Origin: Oscillospiraceae bacterium
Lineage (GTDB): Bacteria; Bacillota; Clostridia; Oscillospirales; Oscillospiraceae
NCBI GenBank assembly: GCA_017622995.1
Contig: JAGAQA010000066.1
Span: 1 to 64,000, forward strand
Length of the DNA: 64,000 bases
Direction of reading: 5' to 3'
Made by a program: the position numbers and the translations under genes. Below are positions 60,160 to 64,000 of this stretch, one piece after another. How positions within the stretch are numbered: position 1 is the stretch's first letter; each line of letters starts with the position of its first letter. The notes under the pieces are model-generated. The model was not told the origin of the DNA. It worked only from the letters and a program-made list of their open reading frames with translations, and made no database searches.

Positions 60160-60375
60160 TTATGCAACGCGGAATGTTTCAAGGTATTGATCCAAAATTT
60201 CGCAGTTTACAAGCACGACCTTGTCGATTTTATAAACCGCTTTCGCCTCCTTTGCCAGTTCCTGAAATTTTGTCAGCCCCAAGCTATACAGCTCGGCCCC
60301 CTCCTGATAACGGACAAATTTCTTTGCCATCTTCTTCGTTGCTTCTACATCTTTGCGGCTATATCCCATAGGCAA
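60160..60375 (-). CDS. DUF6462-like protein (excisionase-like)
   Basis: 71 residues: KKFVRYQEGAELYSLGLTKF, QELAKEAKAVYKIDKVVLVN, with the winged-helix pattern of excisionases. I recognise the DUF6462 family, regular on such elements between relaxase and integrase. AAAGGAG lies before ATG 60,375. It takes the place of Xis of the first element. Confidence 0.75.
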   Translation of the reverse strand: MPMGYSRKDVEATKKMAKKFVRYQEGAELYSLGLTKFQELAKEAKAVYKIDKVVLVNCEILDQYLETFRVA

Positions 60376-60392
60376 ATCTCCTTTTTCCTCAA

Positions 60393-61376
60393 TTATCGAT
60401 TGTGTTTCTTTTCGTCTTTTTGCGGTTGAGGTCTGTTCATGTACTCCGCCAGCACCTCTTTCGGAATCCGGTCAAGCAGTGCCAGAGCATCCTCATAATC
60501 CCGATGCAGCTTGGCATCCGCCAGTTTTTTCAAAGTGCTTTCCTGAGTGGCTTCATCCAGAGACCGTTCCAACTGTTCATTCTCCTTTTTCAGCTTTTTG
60601 TTCTCAGCAGTCGTGGTTGTGAAGGCCACATTGTATTTTTTTAGTGTGGTATGCATCTGCTCCACAGCGGGAATATACTTGTCCAGCAGCACGCCAATCT
60701 CTGCCGCCTTACCCTTGGCGTTGAACGCATTTACGTCGGCAAGCAATTCCTCCAACTTGGCTTTCTGCTCGGTCAGACGGGTCATCTCCTTGAACACCCT
60801 GGGAGGAATATGATCACGCCCAGTCTCACTGGCGGATTCCCCACGCTCGAAATCCGGGTACTTTTTGACCATGTGCTTCCAGAACTCATCCTGCCATTGG
60901 GTCAGCTTTTTCCGGTTGCCGATGATGTCCTTTGCACTGAGCCGCTTATCCAGGGTTAACGGAACAAAGCAAAGGTGCATATGGGGTGTTTTCTCGTCCA
61001 CATGCACCACGGCGGATATGATTGTTTCGGGAGATTGTTTCTCCTGGATGAAGGCAAGGGCATGTTCAAAGAACTCTTTGACCTCTCTGGGCTTTTTCCC
61101 TTGAAAAAACTCCGGGCTGGCGGTGATCAGGGTTTCCACCACCCGGACGCTGTCTTTCCGGGCACGGCATCCGGCTTCTGCGATCTGTTTTTCCGCTTCT
61201 GCCCGGTAGGAGCGGTGAGGCTTCACCAGATGGAAGTTGAGCCTGCTGCGGCTGGTGTCCACATCGGGATTGCTGGCGTATATTTCCTTGGTACGCTCGT
61301 CATGGGCTTCGATCCTGCCAATCTCTGGCCCCTTATACTTGGCGAAACGCAGAATTGCATACTGAGGTTTCTCCAT
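60393..61376 (-). CDS. mobV: MobV-family relaxase
   Basis: 327 residues of the Pre/Mob (MOBV) family: YAILRFAKYKGPEIGRIEAH and the first His/Asn-Phe-His motif LNFHLVKPHRSY (about 46-57), then AVVHVDEKTPHMHLCFVPLT with the metal-binding histidines (about 122-141). A C-terminal coiled coil (about 190-290) follows. It would nick the element at an oriT not recognised here. It overlaps the small HTH-like gene by 1 bp. Confidence 0.88.
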   Translation of the reverse strand: MEKPQYAILRFAKYKGPEIGRIEAHDERTKEIYASNPDVDTSRSRLNFHLVKPHRSYRAEAEKQIAEAGCRARKDSVRVVETLITASPEFFQGKKPREVKEFFEHALAFIQEKQSPETIISAVVHVDEKTPHMHLCFVPLTLDKRLSAKDIIGNRKKLTQWQDEFWKHMVKKYPDFERGESASETGRDHIPPRVFKEMTRLTEQKAKLEELLADVNAFNAKGKAAEIGVLLDKYIPAVEQMHTTLKKYNVAFTTTTAENKKLKKENEQLERSLDEATQESTLKKLADAKLHRDYEDALALLDRIPKEVLAEYMNRPQPQKDEKKHNR

Positions 61377-61591
61377 CAGGAATCCCTCCGTTTCTGCCAG
61401 ACGAGGTCATAGCCCAGCACATCGGCAAGCTCCAGCACCTCCTTGTAGCGGATGCTCTCCCGCTGGAGCTTGGCGGACAGGTTGGACACGCTGTCACTCC
61501 AACCGTACTCCTGAGAAAGCAGGTCAACCACTTCCTGCATGGTCATGCCGGTACGGATGATCTGTGCTTTTATCTCATTTCTTACATTCAT
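61376..61591 (-). CDS. small HTH-like protein (DUF6471 type)
   Basis: 71 residues: MTMQEVVDLLSQEYGWSDSV, NLSAKLQRESIRYKEVLELA, DVLGYDLVWQKRR. The pattern is a Cro-like helix-turn-helix that I associate with DUF6471. ATG 61,591 follows AGGAGG. It immediately precedes the relaxase and probably regulates it. Confidence 0.7.
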   Translation of the reverse strand: MNVRNEIKAQIIRTGMTMQEVVDLLSQEYGWSDSVSNLSAKLQRESIRYKEVLELADVLGYDLVWQKRRDS

Positions 61592-62027
61592 TTCAAAATT
61601 TCCTCCTATTTTTTCTGTTGTCTGTTTCGGAAAACGGGTGTTCGGGCAAGTGAATCCGCTTTCCGATTTCGTGAATATCGGTTTCCTTTGAAATCCGCTC
61701 CATTTTTCAGCCGTGATGCCCTGTACACAGGCGGCACCCTCCGTTTTCACGGTTCCGTGGGATTTAGGTGGGAACAGTGGAAAACCCCATAAAACCGTGA
61801 ATCTGCTTCACGATTCCCACCATCTCGATTCAGTGAAAAAGAGATACCAATTTGGAAAGAACTTTGCGGATTTCAATGCCCTTGATTTTGAACCCGCTAA
61901 ATCAAGGTGGCGCAGAGCAGTTTACATAAGAAAAGTGTATGGACTGAAAAACGTGTACCATGTGTACTGGTGTACCGGGTGGTACACTGGTACGGACGGT
62001 ACACTTATTTTCGGTCTGTTTTCTTTT
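61592..62027. other. GTAC-rich repeat region, putative replication origin and oriT
   Basis: 61,953-62,004 holds repeated GTGTACC/GGTACAC units in both orientations, including the dyad GGTGTACC-GGGT-GGTACAC (61969-61987), just past the primase stop. 61,795-61,850 has CGTGAATCTGCTTCACG and other short dyads. No gene seen. Confidence 0.5.
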
Positions 62028-63332
62028 TTACCACCCCGGCCTTTGCAGCAGCTCAATCCCCATAAATCCTCTGGCATACCGCCCGCCTCCGATATGGACT
62101 TTGTTGGTGTATTCCAGATTGTAGGCTCTCTCGTTCTGCTTCAGGTAGGCGGTCAATGTTTTCTGGGCCAGCGGATTCAGGGCGTTATCCTCGCACCATT
62201 GCTGGTACACATCGTAGATGGCCTTGGAGCTGACCTCCGAATCTGCTTTCAGCCGGAAATAGCCCTCGGATTTCATAAACTCCACAATGTTGTTGCCGTC
62301 AGCCACCGCCGCCTCCATGTTGGCCCCGGCACGGTCGCTGATGGTGAACTGGTAATCATTGTGGACTAGCCGCCGCAGTCCTTCCAGCGCCCATTGGAAA
62401 ATCCCTTCCTTTTCCTCGCAGAGTCGTTCAGCCAGATAGGGACTATCTTTCCGGGCAGGGTCACGCTCTCTGGCTTCCAGAATGATCTGCCTGCGGAAGA
62501 AGCCAAAGCTGCGGTCATGAAGGGCCTGTAGGGTTCCATTGCCGAAGGCGAGAAAGCGTACCCGCATATCCGCCTGGTAACTCTGCAAGCCTTTCTTCTC
62601 CAAATCCAGCGGCAGCTCCGCCGTGACGATGGACTTGATGTAGTTGGTCTGCTTCAGCGCCTCCATTTTCATATCGTCATCCAGCATCACCAACATATTC
62701 TGCAAGTCAGCCCGAGCGAAGGGACTGGTTTCCACTTTGGAAAGGCTGCCGGTTTTCATGTTGCTGCCCAGCAGGGATTGGAGGACAATGCCCACTCTGG
62801 ATTTGCCCTCGCCGCCTTTTCCGGTGATCAGCAGCATTTTCTGAGCGCGAGTGGAGGGAATCAGGCAGTAGCCGAAGAACTCCTGCAAGGTGGGAATGTC
62901 CTCTGGATAGAGAAGCTGGGAAAGGAAGGCAAGCCATTGGGTCGGCTCTGGTGCATCCGAGCGGTAGGCCACCGGCAAGCGATTCCGGCAGAAGTCCTTT
63001 TCTTCCGAAAAGCTTCCGTCCAGAAACACTGTTCCGTTCGCCGCATGGATGCGATCTTCATACATAGGCAGTGCATCCACGCAGCACTCCATTCGCAGGA
63101 CTTCTACAAGATTCGACACCTTTTTCCATAGTCCTGTGGTAATATGGTGTTTAATATCGTCGTATACTTCTTTCCTCAGACGGTTTTCATCAGCCACCAG
63201 CCCATCTTTGGTGAAGAATGCACCGCCCACGCTGACCATGGGATGGGTCTGCAAAAATTCCCGGCAGAACAGCACCTCATTGATGGTCTTGTCATCCACC
63301 CACTCAGGCGCAAGGCTGGTATTTTCCGGCAT
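62028..63332 (-). CDS. P4-type phage/plasmid primase-helicase (paralogue)
   Basis: 434 residues, clearly homologous over its length to the protein at 30,511: TINEVLFCREFLQTHP, LYPEDIPTLQEFFGYCLIPS, Walker A ITGKGGEGKSRVG (about 178-190), LVMLDDDMKMEALKQTNYIK (about 226-245) and VKSIVTAE-like following part. ATG 63,332 is behind AGGAGG. It overlaps the CHC2 gene by 29 bp, the same coupling as in the first element. Confidence 0.86.
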   Translation of the reverse strand: MPENTSLAPEWVDDKTINEVLFCREFLQTHPMVSVGGAFFTKDGLVADENRLRKEVYDDIKHHITTGLWKKVSNLVEVLRMECCVDALPMYEDRIHAANGTVFLDGSFSEEKDFCRNRLPVAYRSDAPEPTQWLAFLSQLLYPEDIPTLQEFFGYCLIPSTRAQKMLLITGKGGEGKSRVGIVLQSLLGSNMKTGSLSKVETSPFARADLQNMLVMLDDDMKMEALKQTNYIKSIVTAELPLDLEKKGLQSYQADMRVRFLAFGNGTLQALHDRSFGFFRRQIILEARERDPARKDSPYLAERLCEEKEGIFQWALEGLRRLVHNDYQFTISDRAGANMEAAVADGNNIVEFMKSEGYFRLKADSEVSSKAIYDVYQQWCEDNALNPLAQKTLTAYLKQNERAYNLEYTNKVHIGGGRYARGFMGIELLQRPGW

Positions 63333-63915
63333 GGCCCGGTTCCTCCTTTTTTCTTTTTCCCACATAGGCTTGCAGTTCGTAGATGCTCCCATCTTTCACA
63401 AGCACCTCCAGAACCCGTTCCCTGGGTGCCGGGTCACCGACGATCAGGGCATCCAGAAAGAAATTGACGGTTGCCTCCATCTGGCAGCTCTCCGCAAAGC
63501 GGTCATCCATTGGCTCTCCCGGTTCAGCAGGCTCATAGCGAAGCCGCCATATCCGCAGCAGCCGGAGATAGTCCCGCAAAACACAAATGCAGAGCCGTTC
63601 CAAATCTGGACGCGGCTCTGCATGGCGTTTGGGGATATGGACTTCCGTTGGTGGTCTGGGATTGATGCCGAAATCCTCGGCAAGTTTTTGGACGGCTTCT
63701 CTGGGGCTGATGCCGAACAGCTTGGCGGTGAAGTCAATGACATCCCCGCTGGCTCCGCAGCCGAAGCAGTAGAACCGCTGGTCCAGTTTCAGACTGGGGT
63801 GGTGATCGTCGTGGAATGGGCACAGTGCCATTCCATGAACATCCACTTCCAGTCCATACGCTTTCGCGGCCTGTCTGGCTGTCACAGATTGTTTTACGGT
63901 TTCAAAAATTTTCAA
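63304..63915 (-). CDS. CHC2 zinc-finger protein (paralogue)
   Basis: 203 residues. CPFHDDHHPSLKL and FYCFGCGASGDVIDFTAKLFG (about 32-67) give the four zinc ligands of the DnaG-type finger, with no catalytic TOPRIM domain after it. TTG 63,915 is used, behind GGAGAG. It is homologous to the protein at 29,937. Its promoter region contains a LexA-like box. Confidence 0.85.
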   Translation of the reverse strand: MKIFETVKQSVTARQAAKAYGLEVDVHGMALCPFHDDHHPSLKLDQRFYCFGCGASGDVIDFTAKLFGISPREAVQKLAEDFGINPRPPTEVHIPKRHAEPRPDLERLCICVLRDYLRLLRIWRLRYEPAEPGEPMDDRFAESCQMEATVNFFLDALIVGDPAPRERVLEVLVKDGSIYELQAYVGKRKKEEPGHAGKYQPCA

Positions 63916-63968
63916 GTTATCTCTCCTTCGTTGTTATTGCAATTTGTTCGATTCCGTGATAGAATATA

Positions 63969-63982
63969 CGAACACTTGTTCT
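63969..63982. promoter_or_regulatory. LexA (SOS) box-like site
   Basis: CGAACACTTGTTCT matches the Gram-positive LexA/DinR consensus CGAAC-N4-GTTCG at all but the last base. It lies 54 bp before the CHC2 start, between TTACAA and TATATT on the minus strand, a plausible promoter with an 18-bp spacer. Confidence 0.65.
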
Positions 63983-64000
63983 AAGATTGTAATCCTGCAA

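Larger units (their letters stand above)
58610..64000 (-). mobile_element. second mobilizable element, left part (runs past the window)
   Basis: Integrase, RHH and DUF6462 proteins, MobV relaxase, small HTH-like protein, putative origin and primase-helicase/CHC2 genes, all on the minus strand. The order equals the right third of the first element in mirror image. The attachment site must lie between about 58,260 and 58,609, but its partner is outside the window so the exact boundary cannot be set. No transfer-channel genes are seen in this part. Confidence 0.85.

Noticed and set aside
1..64000. CRISPR array
   Set aside because: No regularly spaced repeats or cas-like genes were seen; the repeats present are att, arm-type, hairpin and iteron-like.
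1..64000. Insertion sequence transposases
   Set aside because: None found; all mobility genes are tyrosine integrases, relaxases and their accessories.

Overview
The window looks like a chromosome segment of an anaerobic, spore-forming, moderately GC-rich gut Clostridium relative (Oscillospiraceae-type Bacillota). Supporting this are a sigma-K sporulation gene, Gram-positive style sortases and an LPXTG-type surface protein, an iron-sulfur L-serine dehydratase, the short archaeal-type prolyl-tRNA synthetase, strong Shine-Dalgarno sequences at nearly every gene, and several mobilizable elements. No genus can be fixed from the sequence alone.

Region by region: 1-0.5 kb holds the N-terminal half of sigK, broken at the position where 'skin' elements interrupt this gene in other spore-formers. 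0.7-13.3 kb is ordinary chromosome: a FAD/Rieske oxidoreductase, an orphan polysaccharide chain-length/CpsD-like pair, proS, L-serine dehydratase, a NiaR-type regulator divergent from a PfoR-like membrane protein, an AEC transporter, a HAD phosphatase flanked by two gene remnants (PTS EIIA and a receiver domain), and an ECF sigma/anti-sigma pair. 13.4-14.1 kb is a ParE/RelE-Phd type toxin-antitoxin pair, followed by a cluster of hairpins and a promoter.

14,484-35,832 is a complete 21.3-kb integrated mobilizable element. It is bounded by a perfect 42-bp direct repeat that contains the ribosome-binding site and first seven codons of ychF, so the element sits in the 5' end of ychF and restores its reading frame at the right end. 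Its left two thirds is a leftward defence island: a DUF2971 protein, type I restriction-modification HsdR/HsdS/HsdM, with AbiH and two small unknown genes between S and R, two XRE regulators, a DUF262/HNH protein (GmrSD-like) and an AlbA_2/Schlafen-like protein. Its right third carries replication (CHC2 zinc-finger protein, P4-type primase-helicase, putative origin dyad), a MOBQ-type oriT with MobA/MobL relaxase, an excisionase and a tyrosine integrase.

35.8-58.3 kb returns to chromosome: ychF, TraX-like protein, tRNA-Pro(TGG), an AT-rich patch of unknown genes, SGNH hydrolase, a deletion-like junction joining a truncated DUF1801 gene to a truncated LPXTG pilin-like gene with two class C sortases, MmcQ/YjbR, DegV, HdeD-like protein, an operon of TetR, oleate hydratase, radical SAM enzyme and metK, and a second TetR-controlled operon encoding a small protein, an MMPL/RND exporter with a bactofilin-like tail, and a 1311-residue GLUG-repeat surface protein. 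An orphan MetRS-type tRNA-binding domain follows.

From about 58.4 kb to the end is the left part of a second mobilizable element: tyrosine integrase, ribbon-helix-helix protein, DUF6462 protein, MobV relaxase, small HTH-like protein, and a primase-helicase/CHC2 pair paralogous to that of the first element, with a LexA-like box upstream. The two elements share replication modules but use different relaxases.
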